Assembly (NCBI GenBank): GCA_030549335.1
Contig: CM060191.1
Span: forward strand, 54,039,447-54,103,446
Length of the DNA: 64,000 nt
Source of the DNA: Pontederia crassipes
Lineage: Eukaryota; Streptophyta; Magnoliopsida; Commelinales; Pontederiaceae
Direction: 5' to 3'
Below are positions 46,641 through 59,484 of this stretch, in pieces (positions within the stretch are counted from its first letter, which is position 1; every line of letters begins with the position of its first letter). The notes beneath the pieces were generated by a model, which was given only the letters and a program-made list of their open reading frames with translations, had not been told where the DNA came from and did no database searches. A program made the position numbers and the translations under genes.

Positions 46641-47870
46641 GGCGATCAATAACTAACGATATGTAACGTAATGTAATGTAAATTATGTAATGATATGCGA
46701 CACACGTTGCAAGGTGTTCGCTATATGTCTGTTTGTGTGTTCTGCGACGGAGGTCGGGTGGAGAAAAATGTGACGGAAAATTACACAACGTTGGACAAGT
46801 TGGTGAATCCATCCCTTGTCGTCGGCTTAATGTGGCGTCTCTGGGTCCCAAGATGTGCTTTCATGACTCCATCAAAGGTGATTTGGCTGATAATGATGTT
46901 TATAAGGTCTTTTATGCCCCTGATCCATTCATGTATTATTAATATCTAATTAATTCCATATATATTCAAGATCAATTTAATTGATAATTTAAAGAGGAAC
47001 TCATGATATAATTTCTTATCTAGTTGTGCCAATCAAATATAATTTATAAGCGACTTTTAAATTATTTTATTCGTATATTCTTAATTTTAAGTTATCAGGT
47101 ACACAGCATTTTATTTAGTTAAATTTATTCGAGCAATCGTTTTTGTTAAAAGGAAAAGCAACCGACTTCGGCATTCGGTCAAGCAAATGCGAAAAAGGGG
47201 AAAAGTTTTTTCTCCCAAAAAAACAAGTATAATATTTATTTGCTTAAAAACCGAGTTAGTTGGCGGCAACTTAATTACCTACCGAAAGCAGTGTTGTGAA
47301 ATGTAACGTGATTATCCATGGGGCTGCGGATGATACCTCGATCTCGTTAACCGAAGAGCATGCATGTACACGGCAGGGCTCCCGACAAATTAAGTAATTA
47401 ATTAATTATTTTAATGTATAATCTTTTTTTATTATAGGGTATATGTGAATAGCATTAACAATGCTAATGGAGTTGTGTTGATCGCTCGGACACGACTTAT
47501 GTTGACAACATCTAAATGCGTATTGTATTAGTATATATATACCTGCTGACCATCAAAAACATTTTTTTCCTCTAAAAGGGAATATATGACAAATCAAACT
47601 GTTGTGTAAAAATGTATCCACTTTTATGTATCACGAAAAAAAAAAAATTTTCCAGGGATAAATAACGACATGTTTTTTAGCCAAAAATGATGCTATGACC
47701 AAAGTATAACTGGTCAAAGCTTAGTTGTCAATTTTATTATCCATTTGGCGGATTCCGCAGGTGTTTATGCCACCTTATCTGGTATCGCTCAAGGAAGACT
47801 ACAAGGGGACGAGACTTGTTGATTTGGACGTTTAAAAGACGGCCATCCACTTGTACGAAACACCACTCGT
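46640..47870. other. Intergenic, promoter-distal to the DUF1645 gene
   Basis: Mostly AT-rich. No coding structure is supported. Confidence 0.4.
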
Positions 47871-47880
47871 TATAAATACC
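47871..47880 (+). promoter_or_regulatory. Candidate TATA box of the DUF1645 gene
   Basis: TATAAATACC lies 388 bases before the start codon at 48259, which would give a leader of about 350 bases. No better TATA is nearer. Confidence 0.4.
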
Positions 47881-48258
47881 TTAACTGATTTATTTAATAT
47901 ATTTATTTAATATATTTATTTATACTTCTTCTTCGGCTTAAACTCCGTCTCCGATCCGTAGAGCCAACGTTAAATTCCTCGGTAACGTGGCGCCTTTTCC
48001 CGTTATTCTAATTAAACCGCAACTCATCCACTGGCCGCTAAATATTATTCGTCGCCATCCAAAAAACTAGCCTTATTAATACGACCGCCGGTACACACAA
48101 CACTAAACCACTTCACTGCCTTCGCTTCCTTCCATCTCCAGGAAAACTTCCCACGTCTCGCTGCCCGGACTTCGCGTTTCCGGCGAGCGTGTCGCCAAGT
48201 GTTCCGCTGATCGCGCCGCCGGACTTCGCCCGTTCCGCTCGTCGTTTGATGCGCCGGG

Positions 48259-49548
48259 ATGGCTTCTGCATGCGTCAATAGCGTCGCTGCCGTGCCGCCG
48301 CCAGAGTCCGCGTTCCTCGACATCCCGACGGCGTGTCCGCCCTACGGATGGACCGGTCCCCGAATCTCTTTCAGCCGCGACATCGATGGACCGTCGTCGG
48401 CCGTTGCCCCGGGGGGCTTCGCTGGCGAGATGCACAGGGCTTCCACCTCCGCCGTGGCGACGGCGATGCTGGGTGGGAGCTCGGACCCGGACGGCGGGCA
48501 CATGGACTTGCCCGACTTCGAGTTCCTCCGCCTTGGGGATCCCGTGAATATGCTACCCGCCGACGAGCTATTCTCCGACGGGAAGCTTGTGCCCCTCCAG
48601 CTCGCTGTCGTTCGGACGCAGGCTGAAGCAACACCGGCGGGTGGAGCTGAGATCCAGCCTATGGAGGCCGAGAAATCGCAGCGAGTGGCCGAGATACTTA
48701 GATCTGATGCCGTCGCACCGTCTCCGAGGGCGCCTCGGTGCTCGAGTCGGTGGAGGGAGCTGCTGGGCCTTAAAAAGCAGCAGAACCCAAAACAGGAGTG
48801 CGAGAAGGTGTCCTCGTTGTCCCTCGACTCATACAAGAATCCAAACCCTAAGCTCAGATCCTTCCGGCAGCTTCTCAACCGCCATGGGAAGTCGTCTGAC
48901 TCTGGCGATGCCTCCCTCAGCCTCCCACTCCTTCGTGAATCGGACTCGGAATCCTTCTCCATCTCGTCCCGCCGCTCTCTCTCCTCAACCTCCTCCTCAT
49001 CCGGAACTGACCACGAAGACTTCCCTCGGTTCTCCCTGGACTCGGACAGACCTAACGAGCTCCCTATTCTGCTTGTACGAGCGCCTCCGCGCGTCAAGGT
49101 CGCCCGTCCCCGTTCATCCGTCTCCAACGTTGCCGAAGGCCGGGCGAGGATCGCCAGAGGCACGGTCCCTCGACAAATCGGCGAACATCCACCGACAGCG
49201 CCGCCACCGCCGCCGTTGGCAGCACCAGCTGACAGCCCGCGGATGAACGCATCCGGCAAGGTGGTATTCCAGGGTCTAGAGCGTAGCTCCAGCAGTCCCG
49301 GGAGCTTTACCGGTGGGCCGCGTCTCAAGTACCGGGCGATGGAGCGATCTTACTCCGCCGGCGTTCGGGTACCGTCCGTGCTCAACGTGGTCCCAGTCCG
49401 CTCGCTCCGTGGGTCGACCAAACCAGGATCAGTTTTCGGGTTCGGCCAGATCTTTACGCCCCAGAAGAAGGAATCTGAGGCGTCGGCGAGGACGGCCAAG
49501 TCGTTCATCCAAACTGCAGTGAAAACTACTGCCAATGCTGAGAAGTAG
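48259..49548 (+). CDS. DUF1645 family protein, single exon
   Basis: A 429-residue intronless frame. Family landmarks in order: LPDFEFLRLGD (about residues 86-96), ADELFSDGKLVPLQL (about 103-117), RWRELLGLKKQ (about 162-172), Ser-rich low complexity (about 230-252), LERSSSSPGSF (about 339-349), an RSYSAGVRVPSVLNVVPV stretch and the end motif VFGFGQIFTPQKK. This order is typical of plant DUF1645 proteins, which are basic, Ser-rich and mostly of unknown biochemical role. Rice members (such as SGL) have been linked to grain length and stress tolerance. No signal peptide or membrane segment is present. Codons are GC-rich, in contrast to the AT-rich flanks. The ATG at 48259 is the first in frame. 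Confidence 0.92.
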   Translation: MASACVNSVAAVPPPESAFLDIPTACPPYGWTGPRISFSRDIDGPSSAVAPGGFAGEMHRASTSAVATAMLGGSSDPDGGHMDLPDFEFLRLGDPVNMLPADELFSDGKLVPLQLAVVRTQAEATPAGGAEIQPMEAEKSQRVAEILRSDAVAPSPRAPRCSSRWRELLGLKKQQNPKQECEKVSSLSLDSYKNPNPKLRSFRQLLNRHGKSSDSGDASLSLPLLRESDSESFSISSRRSLSSTSSSSGTDHEDFPRFSLDSDRPNELPILLVRAPPRVKVARPRSSVSNVAEGRARIARGTVPRQIGEHPPTAPPPPPLAAPADSPRMNASGKVVFQGLERSSSSPGSFTGGPRLKYRAMERSYSAGVRVPSVLNVVPVRSLRGSTKPGSVFGFGQIFTPQKKESEASARTAKSFIQTAVKTTANAEK

Positions 49549-52470
49549 AGGATTGCCAAGAGGTTGTTCAAGGTAACAGTGGAAGAAATGCTAGGAGAGA
49601 TCAAAGTGACTGAGTAGCTTGATTTGCTTTGTCTTTTGGCTAAGAAAAAAAATATAACGTAGGATGGTTAAATTTTTTTTGTACATGTATATACTTGCTG
49701 AGCTAGTTTCCATTTTGGTTGGCCATTTCCTGCTTAATTTGTTTTTTTTCAATCGTTTTTAATCCGTGTTCTTGGTTTGGGATGTGTAACTGGAAAAGTT
49801 TTTCTTCTGATATCAAATGCATTTCCATTTATGTCTGGTCTTCGAGCATCTCTGTTTTGTACTGTTGAATAGCCTACAAACACTTGGAGACCATGTGATG
49901 TTGTTTAGTTACCCGTCGCCATCGAATTATTGTACCAGTGCCGGATACAGATAACGTATTAAATGTATTTGGCTGTGTTTTATAGCGACATTTCAATGTC
50001 CAAATAAGTTTCTCAGAATTTGTACAATGTTTGTTCGGATGGTAATTTTTTTTTGCTGCAGTATATACGGTTGGGAACTGCTGCCCCTTCTGTTCCCAGA
50101 TGTTTGTTTGGTGTACTTAAAAACGCTTTGTAATACGGCTCTGTGGGCAATTTGACAAACACATTTGGATCCCCCTCTGCTTCTGTAGCCTGGAACACAA
50201 AGCTAACATTACTCTTCCTTCAACTGTTGGATGCTTTGAAGTGAAATGTATCAGAGGCCTTGACAGAGAGGAGAGAGATGTTGTGATTCAAAGTTTTGCA
50301 CGTCAGGCTCTGTTCCCATACACGCTACTGCTCCCCTCAGTGTGTGCGTTTTTTCTGCAGTCTATGCTCTTTATCAAAGTGGACACAGAAGAGGGGCGCG
50401 GGGAGAGAGAGAGAGAGAGAGAGAAATAGAAAGGTTGGTAGGTGCTGCACATAACGAAATTTAAGTAGGTCATGATGGGATCACTTTTTCTCTCTCTATT
50501 GATGTGATATATTTACTGGTCTGGTGCTAAAGGTGCAGGCTTTTCAGAGAGCCCTGTGGTTCTGTTGCTGCTGCCGCAGCGTTTCAGGCTGCAAGATTCC
50601 CTTGCCTTTTCTCTTCCCTCTGCCTTTTGTAATGCACATCTTTTTTTTTTCTTTCTTTCTTTTCCTGTTGCGCCTTGAACTCGAGGTTTTGATGAACCTT
50701 TTGTTGCCTTTTCTTTTTTTGCGGGCCTTCATGAATGCATGTAAAGATGAACCTTTTCGCGGAACCGGACGGGGTTTTGTGCTTTGCTTCTCCCTTTTGG
50801 TCGCTTCGCTGCAACGGGGTTTGTTTTGTTATGTAAAAAGCTTGAATTGAACATGATGCCTACGGCAATGTCCGGAGTGCAAACACCACTTTACAAAGAT
50901 GGTTCAGAAGGATCTGTTCCGCGGTGCATCTCTGGAATCGTTGATGTTGGATAACGACTGCAAACAGTAACGTGTAGCCTCACACTCAACAATGACAATT
51001 TTAATAAAAGAAAAAAAACTGATAAAAGTATTCTCTACTCTCCAACTGATGGAAGCATTTCTTTTTTTTTTTTCAAAAAAGAAGATGGAAGCATTTCAGA
51101 TGCATGACGAATTGGAAGCGTAGAAGTAATCATCTTTAGAAATCATTCTTTTTTTTTTCGGTAGACAATATCGTCCCGTTTGATAAGAGGACTCGTACCC
51201 TTTTGTCACATGAAAAAGACTCCTCTTTTAATCATTAATTTCTCACCATTCATGAATACAAAAATGTACACGGATAATCCACTGTATAGTATTATCATTA
51301 AAATTTGAGGAATGGTTTCCTCCAACACTTTCTCAATTATATATTTCTTTTGCATTTCAACCTGAATTATAAATTTCAACAATTGAGTTATAATTGATAA
51401 ATTTTATAATTTTCATCCAAACTTTTATGTTTTAACTTTTAATATTCACGAAATATCAATTTTATTATTATTTCTTTGATATAAGAAAAAAATATAGAAC
51501 AAAATATTATCATGAGCATAATATTGTATAAAATATAGTTATTAAATAAATTTATCCATATTGATTATTATTTATTGTTTAAATAATTTTACTTTAATAT
51601 GGAATTAAGGACAAAAAAATAATATTTCATAATTATTAAAATGTTATAAATTTTTTGATGGAAGTTAGCGAAAATATTTAAATGTTAAAGTTGGATAAAA
51701 TTCATGGACTACAAGTTATAAATTTATAATTCAAAATTGGACGTGGAGTAATTATTGTTGTTTTCATTTGTATTTATTTATTTAAGTTGGGTGGACTGGA
51801 TCCTATTGGCAGAGAGTACTCGCGGCACTGTGTTCTGCCTGCGTAACGCATGCCATGCAGCTCGGCCCGGTCAAAATTTCCAATCAACCTTGGTCCTTCC
51901 CAATCCATGGCTACATCCTGTCTCATCTTTCTCGCATGTTCATGATCCTGCAACACCACCTCCGTGGAGCTAAAGAATCAATCAAGCACAACACATGGCC
52001 GCACTGGGCAGCTTGTCTCTTCTTTTCTCGAAAACAACTTGGCCTTTCCCACACTGCCTTGGTAAGTTTTCTTTAGCCATCGCATGGTTAAATTCTTGGA
52101 CTACTTGCTTAATTACTCCACATCCAAACTGGGGGCAGACTAGAAGAAGAAAAAAAAATGGCGATCCATTGAGAATAAAGATGTTGTGAGCCAGAGACAG
52201 CTAAATTAGCAGGCGTGTTGCTGCATGCACAAGGGACAAGTGCAGGGGTCCAAATACAGTGCTTGATGCAGTAGCTCAATCATTGATGAGGTTTTTGTAC
52301 AGAAATAAAAAATAGATCGAATCTAAATAAATAGTAGCCCTTCTTGCAATCACACTTGTGAACGTTATTGTGTGCCGAATTTGGGACAGAAAGTATGAGG
52401 CATAATCCTTGATTTTGTTGCTTGTGCAGCACTTGGAGAAGATATCTAAGCACTCTGGTCAAGAATGGTC
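49549..52470. other. 3' flank and intergenic sequence
   Basis: Includes the probable 3' untranslated region of the DUF1645 gene and a (GA)n run near 50400-50425. Frames in this stretch (for example 51755-52190) have no recognised domain. Confidence 0.4.
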
Positions 52471-52471
52471 T

Positions 52472-52493
52472 GGGGGGGGGGGGGGGGGGGGGG
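52472..52493 (+). repeat. G22 homopolymer
   Basis: Twenty-two consecutive G residues. The true length is uncertain because such runs are error-prone in sequencing. It could form a quadruplex. Confidence 0.85.
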
Positions 52494-52761
52494 TGTTTGC
52501 ACTCGTCCCGACCAACGTAACGGTCTTCGTACGTTTCATCTCTTACTAACGATGGAGTTTTTTTTTTTTGCATTTTTCTTTATTTCATATTTTTTCTTTT
52601 AAATTGAAATTAGGATTTCACTGTGTCAATATTTATTAAGAAATCATGTTGGGCCGAACTCCGTTTCTTCGATGCGTGGACATTTGTTGGGCTGTTGAGC
52701 GTCATGACAATGGACCAACGGAGGCAGACATCAGTCGAATCATTCTATTCTTGTTGAATTA

Positions 52762-52873
<112 letters not shown>

Positions 52874-54202
52874 CATTTAATTTTTTTTCGAAAATTCTCC
52901 TTTTTGGCACAACAAGATTGTAGAGATGGAAAAATGATTTATGACTTTGCGGGTAGGAAAAAAAATGATTTATGAACGGATGGTGGTTTAATTGAGGATT
53001 TTAAAGGAATAAATGTGGTTCTGTATTTGCATACCGTCTTGTTTTTGGATGTGCAAAAAAAAAAAAAAAAATAATAATATGAACTGATTATACTCATTCC
53101 CCCAGTATACATGGACAACTTAGTAATTTGGATCTCAGCCTTGAGCAGAGGCCGTGCATGTGGTCCATGGGCTTTAGTTTAATTATATTGAGAGTAGAGG
53201 CCATCACAGAACATTTTTTTTGTACAATAACTATATGTAAAATCGAAAATTATTCATAAGACCGAATGCAAATTGTATATATATTTAAAAGTAATTAAAT
53301 ATATATATATATAGTTTTAAATAAATTTATAACAATTAGATTATAAATATTAATCACTCACTCTCTTGGGTTGGCCTCCTACAAATGTGTACGTATATTA
53401 TTTATATAAAAGTAATTTAATATGAATTGAAAAAAATGATAATAATGTGATTACTATGAAATATCATTATATAAATAAATTTTAATATACAGTAGTACTA
53501 AAGTTATTTTGTGAAAAAATATTTTAAAATTTTAATCGTAACCAATGATCTTCCTCTTAATTTTATTTTCCAAAAATTATGTTGCAGTTATTGAAACATT
53601 TAAAATAGAAAAATTAGAACAACATTGATGGATCTTATTGATACCACCGATCCAAATCTTATGACTCTATTGGTCGTAAAAGAAAGTTCTCAAATTTAAA
53701 ATTGGGATCACAAATTTCATATGATCAAGCTCAATCTTGATAATCTTGGAGGAGGTATATAAAAGATTGAACAATTCATGGTGAAGCTTATCATAATTTA
53801 AAATTTAAAAACCAAGCATATAAAAAATTTACATGGAAATCCAGATCTAACATCGGTGTGAAATCGGATTAGATCGGATCAATTAACTAAAATTTTTAAA
53901 AATGATTATAATGAATTATATATTTGTCAATAATAAATATACATGCACATATCAAAATATAATAACATGTTTCAATTAGGTATGAAAAATTATAAGAAAA
54001 GTAAATAAATTATTTAATATTACATTCAATAATATGTTATATTATTTTTTCTGTGATCCAAGATGAAAAAGATATGTTCTTGAAGAGCCAGAAAGAAAAA
54101 AACAAATAGAGAATGTATTTAGTAGCTAACATATTCATATATCACAGGTAGAACACTAGTTGTCATCTAAAAATGTCTTTGATGGCGAGGGTTCAACTCA
54201 TC

Positions 54203-54561
54203 ATTATTGTAATTTTTGAGAGAAATTATGTACCGCAAGAAAACTCGAGAAATTTAAGACGATGCAAAATTTTATTAAATGGAAAAAATATAAGAGAATT
54301 ACAATACAAATGGTTTTCTCTTTAATATCTTAGAGAGTTTATATAGGCACTTTCTTTTACAAATGATAGAAATTATAGACAGACTCTATATTAATACCCA
54401 AAATAGGACACCTATATTATGATAAGGAAATAAAACAATTTCTTAACAATCTCATGATAAGAAAATAAATAAAATATGTCAGATAGGTTTTCTTTTATTT
54501 CAGAATATGTTGGGATCCAAACAAGTTTTCAGTTGAAGTAGAATTCAAAGCACTATTAACA
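54203..54561 (-). repeat. 3' LTR of the copia element
   Basis: It opens (minus strand) TGTTAATAGTGC next to the polypurine tract and contains TTTATATAGGCAC-like sequence (54341-54352 on plus) shared with the other LTR. The outer end is uncertain by about 15 bases. Confidence 0.8.
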
Positions 54562-56189
54562 AATCTCCACCTTTAATTAAAACCTCTAATAAGATATCTA
54601 ATACTCTCTGCTATCGTCAGTTCCTGTTTTGATTCTACACATGTGATAATATTTTAGGATCACAAGGCACCAAGGGGGATGAATTGGTGCTAAATAAAAA
54701 ATATCGATTTTACGAAAATTGTCGCAGAAATTTAAAATTGATTCATTAAATCACAAAAGCAATCATATCACATGCATAATAAAGTAGGAAGGAGAGTAAG
54801 AAAAAAGATAAACACAAGATGCACGATGATTTGTTGACGAGATTCGGCCATACTTTAGTCTACTTCTCCGCTCTGGCTTTTCAACCTTGAGATCGTCGGA
54901 GATTTCACTGACACCTTTTCTTTGTTCCAAATGGGGCAAGAAAGAAACTCTTTACAATTCTTATCTTTTTTTCTTTTTAATGCACACCTCTTTCACTCGT
55001 AGGCTTTCACTCGGCTTTTCTTCGCTCAAGAGATAAGATACAACCTCTTTTTATTTAGGAGCTAAACAACCATTAAAATATCACAAGAATACTCCACAAT
55101 CTCTCTTTTACAATTTGGAACTCACATAAGAGTAAAGGGAAAAAAGTGAAAGATTTGCAACTTGAAGCTCAAATGGACTTCTCAAATATTCCTCCCACTT
55201 TTTTTACAAGTTTTGATCATTCCTACACATTTGGGTCCTCTTTTATAGCCTTCTTAACTCTATTTACTCATTGGGATTTGTTTCATAATTTTGAGGCCAA
55301 AATATGATCGTTATAGTGCATTTTACACACTGACTAGTCGACTATCCTATACTATTTTAAAAATAATTTTTTGCACAGTTATCCAAATGAGATGATTTGT
55401 GATTCTATGAAAAGCTAATAAAATTATCTAGAATTTTTATATTCATCATTCATCCAAAACCTAATGAGATCATAGTCAAATATAGAATTCTATAGAATTT
55501 TGATATTCATCATTTTAGACCTTTACTTTTTTATACATAACTTTTCATACCAGTATCCAAATGAGATGATATTTGATTCTCTACAAAGATAAGAGAATTA
55601 TCAATAACTTTTATATTTATCCATTAATGTAAATCTCGTGGGAGCATAAATAAATATTAATCAAAAGTTTAATGCATGAAACAACTCATTTCTATTTAAA
55701 ACCTTTTCAACATTTTAAATATAATTATAATCTTTCGAGATTTGTATCATCAAAATATAATTCTATAGAGTATAAAAACTTTGCTCCAACAAATATCCTT
55801 GTAGCTTATGGCTCTAGCGACTCCACCTATTCAGCTACTTGTAATGCATATGCAACCATGTCCTGAAAGCCATAATGCTTTGGGGGACTTACTTGTCTGC
55901 ATGCACATCCAGTAGCTAGACTTGTCATTGCTTCTTCTGCTTGCTCTTTAGACTCTGTTTGTTGACCCCCTCCTTTGCTGAGTCAACAACATCTGGTTTC
56001 TGCTTGAGCAAAGGATATATTTTGAATAACCTTGTGTTATGAATGAGACCAGATTATGAAGCCTTTTAAACCTGCACCGTATCCCATAAAAATCCTTTAT
56101 TTGGCCCTTGGTTCCAACTTTTCTTCGTTGACATGATAATATGCTAGACAACAAAAAGCTTTTAGATTAGTATAATCAGCAGAATTACC

Positions 56190-56850
56190 TGACCATACTT
56201 CAATAGGAAGTCTTCAAATCGATCGCAATTGCAGGACTCCAATTGACAAGGTAACATGCTGTACTAACAACCTCAGTCTGACTTATTCAGACCAGAATGA
56301 CTACTGTGCCCTCTCCAAAAGAGTTTTGGCTACACCATTCTGCTGTGGTGTATATCTGACGATGCAATGTCTAGCAATGTTTTCATCATTGCGATCAAAT
56401 TCAGATGGACATAACTCCAAGCGTTATCAGTACGAAGATATTTCACCTTTCTCGATGTCTGATTCTCTACCAGAGTCTTCCATTATTTGAAAGCTTCGAA
56501 TGTTTCGCTCTCGTGCTTCATCATGAATAGTCATGTCATCCTTGAGTAATCATTTATCACAGATAGATAAGTATCTAGAACCTCATAAAGATAGAACACG
56601 AGAGGGCCCCAACGGTCAACGTGGATGTAATCGAGTGTTGCCTTCATCTTGTGCACGACTTTATTGAATTGACGTCGTTTTTGCTTGCCAAAGACGCAAT
56701 GTTTGAAGAATCCGATTTCAGATATCTTCTGACCATCCGGAAGATTGCGTTTGTTGAGGATGTCCATCCCTTTGTGACTCATATGTCCAAGTCGCATGTA
56801 TCACAACTTGAATGCTTCTGATTTTGATTTGGATGAACTACCTTAGCCAT
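56190..56850 (-). pseudogene. copia GAG-pre-integrase and integrase remnant
   Basis: The pre-integrase zinc region ([14 protein letters not shown] ... CVFGKQKR) is followed by integrase parts ([31 protein letters not shown]) and, further on, PIEVWSGNSADYTNLKAF. Stops and frame changes break the reading several times. It is not functional. Confidence 0.88.
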
Positions 56851-57232
56851 GTCAGAAATGATTGTGCCTTGTAGTTGTATAAGGTCTTTTGCTTGACTCC
56901 TCTTATATCTTCAACATCACCTTTAGTGATCGTGAGAACATCTTCTGCAGCATCCATTCAACATCCTTTGTAGTCCAGAACTCCTAATGATATCATATTT
57001 TTCTTTAGTTGCGAAACATGATGGACTTCTGCCAATGTCCTCACCTAATTGTCATGAGTTCTCTTCTGAATTGAGCCAATTCCAACTATTTTACAAACTG
57101 CATCATTATCCATGATGACATATCTATCATTATTATTCTGATAAGTTGAGAATAACTCTTTGCGCGGATTCATACGATAAGAGCATCCTAAATTCAAAAC
57201 TCAACTCTCCTTCAAACATTTGTGATCAGACA
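56850..57232 (-). pseudogene. copia aspartic protease remnant
   Basis: The order GCSYRMNPRKELFSTYQN, VGIGSIQKR, VRTLAEVHHVSQLKKNMISL is that of the copia protease to linker region. The catalytic D-S/T-G reads N-L-G, so the active Asp is lost. Confidence 0.75.
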
Positions 57233-58068
57233 CTATGAGAGCCACATCGTATAAACAGATTCGCTATTCTGGTGTGCTAGTCCAGCAACCGTGTCCTTCT
57301 TCTTCTTCTTCTTCTTGAAGCAATCATTCTTCCAATGATCAAATTCTTTGCAGTAGTTATAGATGTCATTTGGATTGACATTCTTCTTCTTCGGTTTACC
57401 CTTCTTAGGGTTTAGATGATGTCCCATCTCTATGGCTATTACCAACCCTGCGGCTTGAGTTTCCACAGCCTTGCCAGACGCTTTATGACTAAGTTCACTA
57501 GTATGTTGATTCGATCTTACTTCTTTCAGAGTAATTGTGTCTCTTTCGATGATAACAGACTAAATGAAGTTTTAGTATGACAGAAAAAGAGGCACCAACA
57601 AAAGTAGGGCAGCATTTTCATCCTCAATTTTCATAACTATGTTTCGTAATTCCATCAACAGAGTATTCATCTGATCAAGATGATCTTTCAGAGGGGTACC
57701 TTCTTTCATGCGGAGGGTGAACATATGTTGCTTCAACAACAACTAGTTGGTCAAAAACTTGGTCATGTAGAGACTCTCAAGCTTTGGCCGCAGACTGGTC
57801 GTCATGTTTTGATGGCGACTTCGATAATCACCTCGTCCGCCAAGTACAAAAGGATCATGGAGTGAACATTCTCTTCTTGTGCCACCAATTTGCGAGGTCG
57901 ACCTCTTTTTCTTTGCCTTTCGAGTCTTCTGCCTTTGATTTGTACTTCGACACGTTCACGAGCGGCGCCCAACTCCTTGTTGTTTCTGAAGTACTTGCAT
58001 CTTGATTTGCCAGAGACTAAACTATTTCGCCTTGTGAATTTCTCGATGTTCACATTGTGCAATGCCAT
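57233..58068 (-). pseudogene. copia gag remnant with zinc knuckle
   Basis: Starts MALHNVNIEKFTRRN and continues in other frames with KLESLYMTKFLTN, MKEGTPLKDHLDQMN and VMKIEDENAALLLL. It ends with a CCHC-like knuckle of which only YCKEFDHWKNDCF is left, the first Cys apparently replaced. Several frameshifts and stops are present. Confidence 0.85.
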
Positions 58069-58117
58069 CTCTACGTCTAATAGAGGATCGACGATGAAGC
58101 CTCGCTCTAATACTAGT

Positions 58118-58480
58118 TTATTAGGATTTCTACAGAAATTATTCACCGCAAGAAAATTTGAGAAAATTAAGGTGACACATAATTTTATTAGATGGAAGAA
58201 ATAGAAGAAGATTACAAGATAAATTGCTTTCTCTTTAGATCCCTAGGGAGTTTATATAGGCACTCCCTTTTATAGATGATAGGAATTATAGACCTATTGA
58301 GACTCTATATTAATCCCAAAAATAGGACACGTACCTTGTGATAAGGAAATAAATCAATTCCTTAATAATCTCATAATAAGAAAATAAACAAAATATGTTA
58401 GAGAGGTTTTCTTTTATTTCGGAGTGAGTTGGGATCCAAACAGGTTTTCAGTTGAAGTAGGATTCAAGAAATTATTAACA
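58118..58480 (-). repeat. 5' LTR of the copia element
   Basis: On the minus strand it runs from TGTTAATAATTTCTTGAATCC to the primer-binding site side, with a TATATAAACTCCC-like promoter region (near 58248-58260). Many substitutions and small gaps separate it from the 3' LTR. Confidence 0.8.
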
Positions 58481-58676
58481 TCCTTCCTATTTTTGATAGT
58501 AGAAAAGTGTTAAATTGGACGAATAAAACCAAATGTTTTGAATGGTCGGAACTTGAGTTTTGATTGGTCCAAATTGATCGACCCTCAAGGACCAACAAAG
58601 CAATTTGACTAATTCCAATCTTATAACATTGGTTATAATAATAATACTAAACCAATTTTAGTATTTATAAATGACT

Positions 58677-59348
58677 GTATGAAGTTATTTTTTAATAAAG
58701 AGGAAAATTAAGGATAAGATCAAAGAAATGGATCTCACTCTCAAATCTTTCAATCTTGGCCGTTATAATATCCAAATCTTGCTTCAAAGCTCCATATCAC
58801 AGCGTCTGCAAGCTGAACTAGCCAATTGGGAAAAAACTCATCGGTTCAATGGAACGAGCGTCAAGCAGGCAGGTCATCAGGCATGGAGCAGACGAGGTCA
58901 CCTGGCATCCAACGAGCGAGGTCGCCGGGCATCCAGCAGCTGAGGTCAATGACCGTCGGGCGAGTTCGTGCATGCAGCGGGCAAAGCAAATCACGAAAAG
59001 AAGGGAGATCGCTAGGGATGCGCTAGCGACGCCGACCACATCCTTCGCCTAGTCCTCGATGCCTCCTCCCGAGCTCCTCACGGCGACCTCGCCTGCTCGA
59101 CGCCCGACGACCCACCGGTTCAATAGATTGGGTTCCCTCTTTACTTCAACTTTAGCCGATCTGCCAATCTCCATCCGACTCGTCAAGTTTTTTTTAATGG
59201 CCGGTTCAACTTACAACTAGATGATGCAATATGGAGCATTGAACCAAGATCTGAATATTATAATGGCTGTGATTGAAAGATTTGAGGGTGAGATCCATTT
59301 CTTTGGTCTCACCCTAATTTTCCTCTTTAATAAAATATGGTTTCATAC
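58677..59348. mobile_element. Long-TIR element with GC-rich interior (Pack-MULE-like)
   Basis: Inverted repeats of about 120 bases (about 58677-58800 and 59230-59348) share AATAAAGAGGAAAATTA, GAGATCCATTTCTTTG and CAAATCTTTCAATC-type blocks. Between them is a GC-rich core (58850-59135) with repeated AGGTCRCCDGGCATCC phrases, unlike the AT-rich TIRs. No transposase was seen. A 9-bp target duplication was not resolved. Confidence 0.7.
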
Positions 59349-59484
59349 TTTTTAGCTTAAGTTGAATTATTTGTCTTATGATAAAACTTCACTTAGCATA
59401 TACGAATACAAGAGTTATATGTAATTACTAATTCACATATCTCGATAACTAGTCTCCAATTATGTTTATTCTCAAAATATATTA

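Larger units (their letters stand above)
54203..58480 (-). mobile_element. Defective Ty1/copia retrotransposon without reverse transcriptase
   Basis: Two direct LTR copies of about 360 bases lie at about 54203-54561 and 58118-58480, so the element reads on the minus strand. The polypurine tract (AAAGGTGGAGATT, 54574-54562) and a decayed tRNA-Met primer-binding site (TAGTATTAGAGCGAGG, 58115-58100) are in the right places. Between them are gag, protease and integrase remnants. From about 55800 down to 54575 reverse transcriptase and RNase H are missing and replaced by unrelated AT-rich sequence. LTRs differ at many positions, and no matching target duplication was found. It is an old, inactive copy. 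Confidence 0.88.

Noticed and set aside
48342..49328. 328-codon minus-strand frame opposite the DUF1645 gene
   Set aside because: Antisense shadow caused by high GC at third positions; no family features.
50524..50850. 108-codon Phe/Leu-rich frame downstream of DUF1645
   Set aside because: Driven by T-rich sequence; hydrophobic run without family match and no conserved start context.
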